A DNA stretch of 10,363 nucleotides, from assembly GCA_902493085.1 (NCBI GenBank), contig CABUOH010000024.1, positions 1 to 10,363 of the forward strand. Direction: 5' to 3'. The stretch's first letter is position 1. Each line of letters begins with the position of its first letter. The translations under genes and the position numbers were made by a program. The stretch comes from an uncultured Sutterella sp. (GTDB lineage Bacteria; Pseudomonadota; Gammaproteobacteria; Burkholderiales; Burkholderiaceae_F). A model generated the notes under the pieces. That model had not been told where the DNA came from. It did not search any database and was given only the letters and a program-made list of their open reading frames with translations. Shown here in pieces: positions 1 through 6,319 of this stretch.

Positions 1-1
1 G

Positions 2-268
2 ACCAAGGCGCTCAACATGCCGCCCGAGAAGATTCATACGGTCGATCTCACCGTCAACGACACGGGGCCCTTCGGTTTCGGCGCCTGCCTCATTCCGATG
101 CTCGACAATGACCGCACGGCGGGCCTGCTGCGCAGCGTGATCGATGCGCAGAGACTCTCGGGCGAGAGCTACTATTCGAGCATGCTCGCGCTCTACGGTC
201 GCGGCTGGGATGAGGGCCGCTTCGCCTTTGACGCCGATGGGCGCCTAATCTTTCCCAAGGGACGATAA
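2..268 (+). CDS. bcsZ: Endoglucanase BcsZ (GH8 cellulase), 3' end only
   Basis: This is the C-terminal 88 residues of a reading frame that is already open at the left edge (first full codon at position 2), so the true start lies outside the window. The tail, with LIPMLDN, SYYSSMLALYGRGW and a final FDADGRL, resembles the end of BcsZ-type family 8 glycoside hydrolases, which end in a YY-x-x-x-L-x-L-F/Y-G-x-GW helix followed by RF-x-x-x-G-x-L. BcsZ is a periplasmic endo-1,4-beta-glucanase that trims nascent cellulose during secretion. The catalytic acids lie upstream and cannot be checked. bcsG starts 5 bp after the stop, which supports a cellulose operon. The family call rests on the tail pattern plus this neighbour; another GH8 enzyme is possible but less likely. 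Confidence 0.8.
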   Translation, partial: TKALNMPPEKIHTVDLTVNDTGPFGFGACLIPMLDNDRTAGLLRSVIDAQRLSGESYYSSMLALYGRGWDEGRFAFDADGRLIFPKGR

Positions 269-273
269 GACGC

Positions 274-1893
274 ATGCAGACCGGAATTGAAAAGGGATTC
301 GCTCCCCGCTTTGCGGGACTCGGCATCTGGAACGTCTACTTCATCATCGCATTTGCGCTCGCAGCCTTCGGCTACATCGAACTCAACCTGTTGGGCAACG
401 CGCTTCTGATGGCCTGGCTTTTGCTGCCCGTCGGACCGAAGTGGCTTCGCGTTTTGCGCGGGATTTTGGGTTTCGGTGCGGCAGCCGTGCTTCTCTATTC
501 GGAGAGCTGGCTTCCCGGGGTTGAGAGCATTCTCGCCAACAAGGGCGGGATTGCGGGCTTCTCGCTGCTTTACATGGCCGAGTTCGCGCTGGATTTCATC
601 AATGTGAAGATGGTGGGCTGGGGGCTTCTAGTCTTCCTCGGCTACTTCCTCGTGCGCCGCTACGTCCGCGTGACGTTCTTCACGATCGTCTACTTCCTCG
701 GCGCCGTGACGATGCCGTGGGTGCAGTCGATTCTGCCCGAGCGCGCGCCCGTCGTCACGGCCGATGCCGGCGGACAGGCTGTCGATGCCGGCGCGCAGGC
801 CAAGCCCGGCAAGGCCGACGCCAAGGCCGTGGGCGAGTGGTATGACGCCTTCCTCGCCTACGAGCGTGACCGCCGCGCCCGCTTCCCGAACGGACTTTCC
901 GAAAAGGACACGCCCTTTGACATTCTCCTTCTGAGCATCTGCTCGCTCTCGAACGACGACCTCGCCGTTTCGCAGCTCGACCAGCATCCGCTCTTCAAGG
1001 AGTTCAACATCCGCTTTGATTCGTTCAATGCGGCGACCGCCTATTCGGGCCCCGCGCTCCTGCGTCTTCTCAACGGCGCCTGCGGCCAGCCGTCGCACAA
1101 TGACCTCTACGGCGAGCGCCGTCCCGAATGCGAGCTGATGACGCGGCTCGGTACGCTGGGGTATTCGCAGCGCCTGCTGATGGATCATTCGGGCGAATAC
1201 GACAACTTCCTTCAGTCGATGCGCGACAAGGCGGGCGTTACTGCGACGCTCGACAGGGCCAAGTATCCGACGCGCTACATGGGCTTTGACGACGAGGAGA
1301 TCGCCGACAGCCTGGCGGTGCTTCGCCACTGGCAGCGCACGCAGGTGAAGTCGAAGGCCGGCCGCACGGCCACGCTCATCAACTTCATTGCGCTCCACGA
1401 CGGAAATCGCCTGCCGGGACGAGGTCGCGCCGAACCCTTCAAGCCGCGCGCTCAGGAGATGTTTGACAACATCAGCACCTTCCTGCGCGAGCTTGAGCGT
1501 TCCGGCCGCAAGACGATGGTCGTGATCGTTCCCGAGCACGGCGCCGCCGTCCGGGGCGACAAGATTCAGGTGCCGCGCCTGCGCGACATCCCGACCATGC
1601 GCATTTCCCGCGTGCCCGTCATGGTGAAGTTCACGGGCCTCAAGGGACTTCCCAATGAGCCCATCCATGTCACGGGCAATACCAGCTACCTGGCGCTCAC
1701 GTCGCTCATCGGCAAGACGCTCGAGACCGACTACTTCTCCAAGGCGGGCGGGGCCGTTCCGCTTGAAGAGCTCGTGAACGACCTGCCGCAGACCAACCCC
1801 GTGAGCGAGAACGGTACCGTTCAGACGCTCGAATATCAAGGCAGGGAATACTTCCGTCAAAACGGCGGCGAGTGGAAGCCCTACGGCGGCTGA
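274..1893 (+). CDS. bcsG: Cellulose phosphoethanolamine transferase BcsG
   Basis: A 539-residue inner-membrane protein that transfers phosphoethanolamine from phosphatidylethanolamine to the glucose O6 of secreted cellulose. About five hydrophobic segments fill residues 15-150. A proline/alanine/lysine-rich linker (about 155-185) leads to a periplasmic alkaline-phosphatase-type domain. By eye the known E. coli BcsG residues all have counterparts at a steady 20-21 residue offset: C223 (SICS), Y257-S258 nucleophile (AYSGPA), H375 (ALHDGN), E421-H422 (VPEHGA) and R437, matching C243, Y277-S278, H396, E442-H443 and R458. The enzyme is therefore probably active and zinc-dependent. Length is close to the E. 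coli protein (559). The start is the ATG after AAGGGA (257-262), spaced 11 nt; it lies 5 bp after bcsZ. No bcsF-like small membrane gene fits between them. A terminator follows directly, so this is the last gene of the operon. Confidence 0.93.
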   Translation: MQTGIEKGFAPRFAGLGIWNVYFIIAFALAAFGYIELNLLGNALLMAWLLLPVGPKWLRVLRGILGFGAAAVLLYSESWLPGVESILANKGGIAGFSLLYMAEFALDFINVKMVGWGLLVFLGYFLVRRYVRVTFFTIVYFLGAVTMPWVQSILPERAPVVTADAGGQAVDAGAQAKPGKADAKAVGEWYDAFLAYERDRRARFPNGLSEKDTPFDILLLSICSLSNDDLAVSQLDQHPLFKEFNIRFDSFNAATAYSGPALLRLLNGACGQPSHNDLYGERRPECELMTRLGTLGYSQRLLMDHSGEYDNFLQSMRDKAGVTATLDRAKYPTRYMGFDDEEIADSLAVLRHWQRTQVKSKAGRTATLINFIALHDGNRLPGRGRAEPFKPRAQEMFDNISTFLRELERSGRKTMVVIVPEHGAAVRGDKIQVPRLRDIPTMRISRVPVMVKFTGLKGLPNEPIHVTGNTSYLALTSLIGKTLETDYFSKAGGAVPLEELVNDLPQTNPVSENGTVQTLEYQGREYFRQNGGEWKPYGG

Positions 1894-1915
1894 TGCTTCG
1901 TGCCTAAACAATGAC

Positions 1916-1951
1916 AAAGCCCGCAGACATCGACGTGTCTGCGGGCTTTTT
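1916..1951 (+). terminator. Intrinsic terminator after bcsG, possibly bidirectional
   Basis: A perfect 14-bp stem (1916-1929 with 1936-1949) has a 6-nt loop. Its G/C-rich core GCCCGCAGACA is followed on the plus strand by five T (1947-1951). It lies 23 bp after the bcsG stop and 41 bp beyond the stop of the convergent minus-strand operon. On the minus strand the stem is followed only by TTTG, so it should work best for bcsG and less well for the opposing genes. Confidence 0.9.
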
Positions 1952-1991
1952 GCCGGCTGCGGCTGCAACTTTGCCGGATTGTGCGGGTTGC

Positions 1992-2417
1992 CTACTTCAC
2001 GGACCAGCGGATGTCGGCAGCCACGCCGTTGCGGACTTCGCCCGCCTTGACGCCGCGGAAGGCGTTTTCGGCCATGCATCCTTCCTCAACGGCTGCTTTT
2101 ACCTTGTCCGCCTGAGTCTTGAGGGAAGCTTCGTCGCCCGTGAGCGTGACGATGAAGTCGGCCGATGAAGCGATTGAATTGACGGAGTTGCCGCCCTGAA
2201 TGTCGGAGATGACGGCATCGGGAACGGCCTTTTCGATCAGCATGATGCTGCGGGCTGCGGCATGAACGGCGTTCACATTGCCGTAGTCGCCGTTGGAATG
2301 ACCGCCCGGGCCGGTGATGGAGACGTCGAGCGTCTGGCCGGCTGCCAAGGCGCAGGCAGCCGAGGCGGCAAGAAGAAGTGCGGCGGCGGGACGAATGATC
2401 ATACGAAGGTTGAGCAT
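1992..2417 (-). CDS. Exported stand-alone M20 lid (dimerisation) domain protein
   Basis: A 141-residue protein with an N-terminal signal peptide: basic MLNLRMIIR, a hydrophobic run at 10-25, and likely cleavage after ALA at 23-25. The mature part aligns by eye with the lid/dimerisation domain of M20 metallopeptidases and the first strand back into the catalytic domain. It has a beta strand, GPGGHS (36-41), an NAVHAAARSI helix, then GGNSVNSIAS (75-84) and a strand at 87-93. None of the catalytic-domain metal motifs are present. The D-x-R usually found on the return strand is T91-x-T93. It is therefore not a peptidase alone. It starts 12 bp after the stop of the full-length M20 gene, with AAGGAG overlapping that stop and 8 nt before the ATG, so the two are co-translated and both exported. 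The likely role, by inference, is a partner subunit or binding protein. A decayed M20 gene remnant is the alternative, but the intact signal peptide and ribosome site argue against it. Confidence 0.75.
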   Translation of the reverse strand: MLNLRMIIRPAAALLLAASAACALAAGQTLDVSITGPGGHSNGDYGNVNAVHAAARSIMLIEKAVPDAVISDIQGGNSVNSIASSADFIVTLTGDEASLKTQADKVKAAVEEGCMAENAFRGVKAGEVRNGVAADIRWSVK

Positions 2418-2429
2418 GTCAGCGTCTCC

Positions 2430-4139
2430 TTACTTGAAAAGTTCTTCAGTGGTGCGGTTGCCCATCGGAGGCACGTTGGGCTCGACGACAGAACCGTCAG
2501 CGAGGTTGTAGCCCGAAGCGAGCAATCCCATCATGAGGAACCGGTAGACGCGCTTGCCTTCATCGACGCCATTGCCGGGGATCCCCCATTCATACCAGGT
2601 ATGCCCGCCGCCACCGCCGGCATTTGTGCCCACATTGACGTTGACGGTGGGTACGCCTACGGCTGCGGGAACGTTGTCGTTGAGCGAGGCTGCGCGCTCA
2701 GGCACTTTGTCGAGAACGTCGATCCCGGCGGTCTTCGAAGCCTGCCAGAGGGCCTGCATGGCGATGTCGTTGTAGTCGGGCCGCTGGAAGGCGGGGCGGT
2801 CGCCGAACCATACGAGGTCCATGCCGACAGCATTTTGGTCGCCGGTCTTGAGGCCGTATTTGGCATTTTCAGCGTCCATGGCCTTCTTGAACTCCGGTTC
2901 GATTTGGGCTCTGATGGCGGATAGCGGGGCCTGTGTTGGACTGCGCATGTCGACCATCAGTGTGCAGGCCTGAGAGCGTTCCTTCGGTCCCTCGCACTTG
3001 GCAACGCCGACGGTGTAGGTTGTGCGCTCTGCGGTCTTGTCCGTATCCCACGGCGTCTTGAGGTCGGCAATTGCCGCTATCGCGCGGCTCATGGCCAAGG
3101 CGGCAGACGGACGCTTGTCGCCCAACTTCCAGCCTTTGGGTTCGACGTACTTAATTTCGAAGCGGTAGGAGCCCAGATAATTGACGGTGGCCGAACGCGG
3201 CTTCGTGCTGTCGGCGCCGAAGTTGGCGACGACGTTGAGCGCGTTGTTGCCCTTGCCCACGTCTTGGCTGTAGCCGTAGAGCTGCTTCATGCCGCAAAGG
3301 TTGCCCTTGCCTTCTTCGCCTGCCGTGCCGCAAACCCAGATGTCGTAGACGGGGCGGATGTTGTGCTTCTTCATGAGCTTGGCGACCTGCATGACCGCGA
3401 TCGTATTGATCATGGCGTCGTTGAAGCCCGGCACGTAGATGCGGTAGCCGTCCCGGGCCTTGGCGTCTTCGATGTTCTGATACCGCTTGTAGGCTTTTTG
3501 CCAGACTTCGTCTTCAATTACTTTGCCGTTCTTGTCAAAGCGGACTTCCAGCGGGAGAGCCTTGAGTTCGTCCCGCGTTTTGACGATCGGGTCCTTGGCC
3601 TTTTGCAGCTTCACGGGCTCATAGGGAGAGTCGGCTGGGGGAAGCACGGCCGGATTCACCGTGTCGATGTGGCCTTCAAGAACAACCTTGGGCAGCTGCC
3701 CCTTGTAGGAGATTGCGTCCGGACGGGCGCCGTAGGTGCCCGGAATGCGCACGCAGACGTTGTAGACAGGCATACCGTCGACGGTCTGAAGGCCCGCGCC
3801 CTTGAGGAAGCCGTCGGCGCGCGTCAGGATGTCTTCGGGTGAATAACCCCATTCTTCAACGAGGCGCCGCGTAATCTCTGCTTGCCGGCGCATTTCAAAG
3901 CGCGAGGGCGAAGCGATGCGAGCCAGCTCAAGGAGCGTGTTGAATCTCCACTTCTGGGCTTCTTCGCTGGTGGCTTCAGCTAGAAGCGCCTGCATGGCCG
4001 GGTCTGCGTGAATGAGCGCGGCGCCCTTCGAAACGCCGTCGGAAATGACGGGGACGGCTGCGCCGGCCGCAAAGACGGCCGAGCAGAGAGCGGCCGCGAG
4101 AGCTGTGGGAACGAACTTGGTCAAGGTCTTTCTCCTCAT
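2430..4139 (-). CDS. Exported M20-family metallopeptidase
   Basis: A 569-residue protein (ATG at 4139) with a signal peptide (MRRKTLTKF, then a hydrophobic stretch to about residue 27). M20 metal and catalytic motifs appear in order: H157-x-D159 (EGHIDTV), D241 in PGFND, E275-E276 (TAGEEG), D310 (FGADS), D397-x-R399 (VDMRS) and H513 (GGGGGHTWYEWG). This indicates a periplasmic di-metal peptidase or amidohydrolase; the substrate is unknown. The gap between HxD and PGFND is 82 residues, long for M20, because of a charged insert at about 165-230. The lid domain (about 323-392) has lost the usual GGHS motif, replaced by EPKGWKLGD, and the GGxSVN motif, replaced by CEGPKERSQAC. The downstream protein carries both. 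Start choice is uncertain. There is no good Shine-Dalgarno before this ATG; an in-frame TTG lies upstream at 4157; and AGGAGA inside codons 2-3 sits 6 nt before a TTG at 4124 that would still leave a signal peptide. Confidence 0.88.
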   Translation of the reverse strand: MRRKTLTKFVPTALAAALCSAVFAAGAAVPVISDGVSKGAALIHADPAMQALLAEATSEEAQKWRFNTLLELARIASPSRFEMRRQAEITRRLVEEWGYSPEDILTRADGFLKGAGLQTVDGMPVYNVCVRIPGTYGARPDAISYKGQLPKVVLEGHIDTVNPAVLPPADSPYEPVKLQKAKDPIVKTRDELKALPLEVRFDKNGKVIEDEVWQKAYKRYQNIEDAKARDGYRIYVPGFNDAMINTIAVMQVAKLMKKHNIRPVYDIWVCGTAGEEGKGNLCGMKQLYGYSQDVGKGNNALNVVANFGADSTKPRSATVNYLGSYRFEIKYVEPKGWKLGDKRPSAALAMSRAIAAIADLKTPWDTDKTAERTTYTVGVAKCEGPKERSQACTLMVDMRSPTQAPLSAIRAQIEPEFKKAMDAENAKYGLKTGDQNAVGMDLVWFGDRPAFQRPDYNDIAMQALWQASKTAGIDVLDKVPERAASLNDNVPAAVGVPTVNVNVGTNAGGGGGHTWYEWGIPGNGVDEGKRVYRFLMMGLLASGYNLADGSVVEPNVPPMGNRTTEELFK

Positions 4140-4206
4140 GACGGCCGGAGGGACCAAGGAAAGAGGCGCCGCCCTGGGCGCCGACGGTCATCCGGCAAAC
4201 AGCTCG

Positions 4207-4236
4207 AGTGTATGTCGTATAAAAGCGATTATTCAA
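4207..4236 (-). promoter_or_regulatory. Candidate promoter of the M20 operon
   Basis: On the minus strand, TTGAAT (4231-4236) and TACACT (4207-4212) are separated by 18 bp. Each hexamer matches the sigma70 consensus at 4 of 6 positions. This is the only AT-rich stretch upstream of the M20 gene and would give a leader of about 60 nt. A second arrangement using TTAACC further upstream with a TTTATA-like -10 element is possible. Confidence 0.35.
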
Positions 4237-4381
4237 TTGCGGTTAACGCCTAGCACCGCCACCTTTCAAGACATGTCCGACCAATTACGACTGCGAAGCA
4301 TCGCGCCCGGCGAAGGAGTCATGAGAAGCTCAATCGCGCTTGCTGGAGAAAGCTGTTGGACAGAGAGGGTTGGGGACAAAC

Positions 4382-4414
4382 AAAAATGCCGTCGCTTGCG
4401 GACGACGGCATTTT
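4382..4414 (-). terminator. Intrinsic terminator of pssA
   Basis: A perfect 12-bp stem (4383-4394 with 4403-4414) built on ATGCCGTCG and CGACGGCAT, with an 8-nt loop. On the minus strand the stem ends in five T. It begins 26 bp beyond the pssA stop. The four T on the plus side could also stop some plus-strand transcription. Confidence 0.88.
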
Positions 4415-4440
4415 CGAGAGGTCAGGTTAAGAAGCGGCTC

Positions 4441-5301
4441 TCAGCGGTGAACGTTCTGCTCTTCAACTTCCGCTTCGGCTTCTGCGGCGAGCGCAGCGGC
4501 GATGTCGGCCTGAATCGGATTCGGACGGCCGGTCCACCAGCAGTAGAAGCCGTATGCAAAGCCGGACAGCGCATAGATGCAGAAGAGAACGAAGACGGAG
4601 AGCGACGTGTTGCTCGAAATCACGATGAAGAGGATCGCAAACACCACGACGAACCAGAACGGGATGGTGCGAACGACGGCGTAGCTCTTGCCGGAGAAAA
4701 ACGGCGCGTTGGAGACCATCGTGAGGCCGGCGTAGAGCGTGACGACGGCGGCGATTTCGCTCTGATAGGGAAGGAGCCATTCGGGCAGCTTGCCCTCGAC
4801 GCCGAGCCAGACGAAGCCGCAGACGAGAGCGGCGGCAGCCGGAGAGGGAAGGCCTTGGAAGTAGTTCTTGCTCACGACGCCCACGTTGCAGTTGAAGCGG
4901 GCAAGACGAAGGATGGCACACAGGCAGTAGATGAAGGCGATGGCCCAACCAAGCTTGCCGAGGCCCTTGAGGGTGTACTCGTAGACGATGAGGCCGGGTG
5001 CGACGCCGAAGCTGATGGCGTCGGCAAGGGAGTCCATCTGGACGCCGAACTCGGACTGGGTGTGCGTGAGTCGGGCGACGCGGCCGTCCATGCCGTCAAA
5101 AAGCATGGAGAAGAAGACGGCGATTGCGGCGGCGTAGAAGTCGCCGTTCATGGCGGCGATGATGCCGTAGAAGGCGGAGAAGAGCGCGGCAGCGGTGAAT
5201 GCGTTCGGAAGAACGTAGATGCTCTTGCTTTTGACCGTGCTGAGGCGGCGCTGGCTGATCGATGCCAGGCTTTCGCGATGGTAGGCGTTGTTGTTGCTCA
5301 T
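4441..5301 (-). CDS. pssA: CDP-diacylglycerol-serine O-phosphatidyltransferase
   Basis: A 286-residue integral membrane enzyme making phosphatidylserine from CDP-diacylglycerol and serine, the first committed step to phosphatidylethanolamine. The CDP-alcohol phosphatidyltransferase signature DG-x2-AR-x8-G-x3-D-x3-D is complete: D72, G73, A76, R77, G86, D90, D94. It follows the first membrane segments (about 27-68), and further hydrophobic segments run to about residue 260. The LPNAFTAAALFSAFYGI start of the membrane domain is typical of the PssA type seen in many proteobacteria. The C-terminus is alanine/glutamate rich (EAEAEVEEQ). The chosen ATG at 5301 has only AAGAG directly against it, so initiation is either Shine-Dalgarno-poor or controlled by the structured leader. 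No other in-frame ATG precedes the conserved region. Its product feeds the lipid that BcsG uses as donor; that link is inference. Confidence 0.92.
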   Translation of the reverse strand: MSNNNAYHRESLASISQRRLSTVKSKSIYVLPNAFTAAALFSAFYGIIAAMNGDFYAAAIAVFFSMLFDGMDGRVARLTHTQSEFGVQMDSLADAISFGVAPGLIVYEYTLKGLGKLGWAIAFIYCLCAILRLARFNCNVGVVSKNYFQGLPSPAAAALVCGFVWLGVEGKLPEWLLPYQSEIAAVVTLYAGLTMVSNAPFFSGKSYAVVRTIPFWFVVVFAILFIVISSNTSLSVFVLFCIYALSGFAYGFYCWWTGRPNPIQADIAAALAAEAEAEVEEQNVHR

Positions 5302-5330
5302 CTCTTGTGTGGTGTGTTCGGTTCTTTGAA

Positions 5331-5359
5331 TGACGCGGGGACGAAGCGTCCGAGCGTCA
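5331..5359 (-). promoter_or_regulatory. Strong hairpin in the pssA leader
   Basis: Two 13-nt arms (5331-5343 and 5347-5359) pair at 11 of 13 positions around a 3-nt loop. The outer TGACGC/GCGTCA and inner GGACG/CGTCC blocks flank a 2-nt mismatch. It lies 29 nt upstream of the pssA start on the transcribed strand, with no T run after it, so it is not a terminator. A role in translation or mRNA stability is possible; chance pairing in GC-rich DNA is the alternative. Confidence 0.4.
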
Positions 5360-5405
5360 CCGCAGCAGCCGGCAGCCGCGGCGGCGGTCCATCTGAGGCG
5401 AGACG

Positions 5406-5421
5406 GCCTCCGATCGGAGGC
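5406..5421. repeat. Perfect 16-bp palindrome upstream of pssA
   Basis: GCCTCCGATCGGAGGC is fully self-complementary and lies about 105 bp upstream of the pssA start, close to the AT-richer stretch (5430-5460) where a minus-strand promoter would be expected. Its form suits a dimeric regulator site. I found no convincing -35/-10 pair to anchor it. Confidence 0.4.
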
Positions 5422-5480
5422 ACAAGTCGCAGTCAATCCAAGATCTTAGCAACTTTTAGACGCTCGATCCATGATGGAAA

Positions 5481-5512
5481 TAGGGAGGTCTGCTTATGAG
5501 CGGACCTCCCTA
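5481..5512 (-). terminator. Hairpin after the FAH-family gene, weak intrinsic terminator
   Basis: A perfect 10-bp stem (TAGGGAGGTC at 5481-5490 with 5503-5512) continues through a T-G wobble and GCT/AGC to a 4-nt TATG loop. It lies 27 bp beyond the stop of the 5540-6220 gene. On the minus strand it is followed only by TTT, so termination may be partial and pssA could receive some read-through. Confidence 0.55.
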
Positions 5513-5539
5513 ACGTAACGGAACGTTTCCGAAGCGACG

Positions 5540-6220
5540 TCAGACGATGTCGACCTTGAGGGAACCGACGCCGTTGACGCCGCCCTCGAGGTGGTCTCCC
5601 GGGAATACCTTGTCTGCGCCGCCGCAGGTGCCCGTGAAGATCATGTCGCCGGGCTGGAGCTCCCAGAATTGGGACAGTTGGACGATCGTCTCAAGAGGCT
5701 GAACGATCAAATTGGAGGTGCTTCCGCCTTGGCGCTTTCGGTTGTTGACGTAGAGCCAGAGATCCGCGGGCGCGGGCATAGGGCAGCGGTAGGCCGGACG
5801 CACGTAGCTTACGGGCGCGGCGCGCTCGAACGACTTGCCGCGGGTGAAATCGTTGGCGCCCGAGGGCAGCTTCTGGTCGCCGAGCGTGAAGTCGATGCCG
5901 ACGCACCATCCCCAGACGGCCTGAGCAGCCTGCTCAAGCGTCAGGTTGCGGCCGCCCTTGCCGAGGCAGGCAACGAGTTCGATTTCATGCTTGAGGACTT
6001 GGGTCTGCGGAGGCATCGGGATCTTCGCGCATTCGCCGTCGGCCACCGGCACCACCGTGTAGCAGTCCTTCATGAAGTAGAAGGGCGTGTCTTTCGTCGC
6101 GGCCCCCGGCTCGGCGTAATTCTTGGCAATGCCGAAGACGCGGCGGATCGGGAAGTAGGAATAGGGTTCGTCCTGCACGGGCACGACGGCCTGCTGGGGC
6201 GGGGCAAAGACAAAAGACAT
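5540..6220 (-). CDS. Fumarylacetoacetate hydrolase (FAH) family enzyme
   Basis: A 226-residue cytoplasmic protein of the short FAH family (fumarylpyruvate hydrolase, acylpyruvase, YcgM or FAHD1 type), which splits or decarboxylates 2-oxo acids using a divalent metal. Visible motifs: FPIRRVFGIAKNYA (23-36), PFYFMK (46-51), HEIEL with metal-ligand candidates E79 and E81, GWCVGIDFTLGDQ with D110, GKSFE with K129, and GDMIFTGT (191-198). Oddly, the short lid helix that normally reads NYA-x-H-x-x-E, holding the catalytic His-Glu pair of FAHD1-like enzymes, reads NYAEPGAAT: P38 replaces His and A41 replaces Glu. TGTP near the end is TGTC. The metal site looks intact, but the chemistry may differ. 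A GGAGG ribosome site lies 6 nt before the ATG. The gene has its own promoter region, so no pathway can be read from the neighbours. Confidence 0.85.
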   Translation of the reverse strand: MSFVFAPPQQAVVPVQDEPYSYFPIRRVFGIAKNYAEPGAATKDTPFYFMKDCYTVVPVADGECAKIPMPPQTQVLKHEIELVACLGKGGRNLTLEQAAQAVWGWCVGIDFTLGDQKLPSGANDFTRGKSFERAAPVSYVRPAYRCPMPAPADLWLYVNNRKRQGGSTSNLIVQPLETIVQLSQFWELQPGDMIFTGTCGGADKVFPGDHLEGGVNGVGSLKVDIV

Positions 6221-6270
6221 GGAGGTCCTCCGAAAAGGAAGAGAAAAATTTATTGATGAGAATATAGCAA

Positions 6271-6276
6271 ATTATA
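6271..6276 (-). promoter_or_regulatory. -10 element for the FAH-family gene
   Basis: A perfect minus-strand TATAAT lies in an AT-rich block (6242-6277), 51 bp before the ATG. At a 17-bp spacing the -35 position (6294-6299) reads CGCAAA, a poor match, which suggests help from an activator or another sigma factor. A second TATATT lies 9 bp further downstream. Confidence 0.5.
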
Positions 6277-6297
6277 TGCCGGCCGGGGTCGGTTTTG

Positions 6298-6311
6298 CGT
6301 TCGGCCGAACG
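6298..6311. repeat. 14-bp palindrome at the -35 position of the FAH-gene promoter
   Basis: CGTTCGGCCGAACG is perfectly self-complementary. It touches the weak -35 position of the promoter above and lies 8 bp past the mltB stop. No T run follows, so it is a poor terminator candidate. Its place fits an operator for a dimeric regulator. Confidence 0.4.
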
Positions 6312-6319
6312 ACGCCGAA

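Larger units (their letters stand above)
4140..4440. other. Intergenic region between the M20 gene and pssA
   Basis: About 300 bp with no supportable gene. It contains a GGCGCC inverted repeat (4165-4170 and 4177-4182) in the M20 leader, an AT-rich block at 4215-4245 that probably holds the M20 promoter, about 100 bp (4255-4370) in which I see nothing, and the pssA terminator at 4382-4414. Short plus-strand reading frames here run on into sequence antisense to pssA and show no coding character. Confidence 0.5.

Noticed and set aside
628..2079. Long minus-strand open frame (483 codons) antisense to bcsG
   Set aside because: It lies opposite a gene with all family active-site residues, crosses the terminator into the next operon, and its Arg/His/Ala-rich product resembles no family. 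It is a composition effect of GC-rich third positions.
4012..5499. Long plus-strand open frame (495 codons) opposite the M20 start, the intergenic region and pssA
   Set aside because: It spans the pssA terminator and leader, is antisense to the complete PssA signature, and has a low-complexity charged product.
6221..6231. GGAGGTCCTCC palindrome containing the FAH-gene ribosome site
   Set aside because: The centre is a single base, so it cannot fold into a hairpin on one RNA; it is most simply a strong Shine-Dalgarno with chance symmetry.
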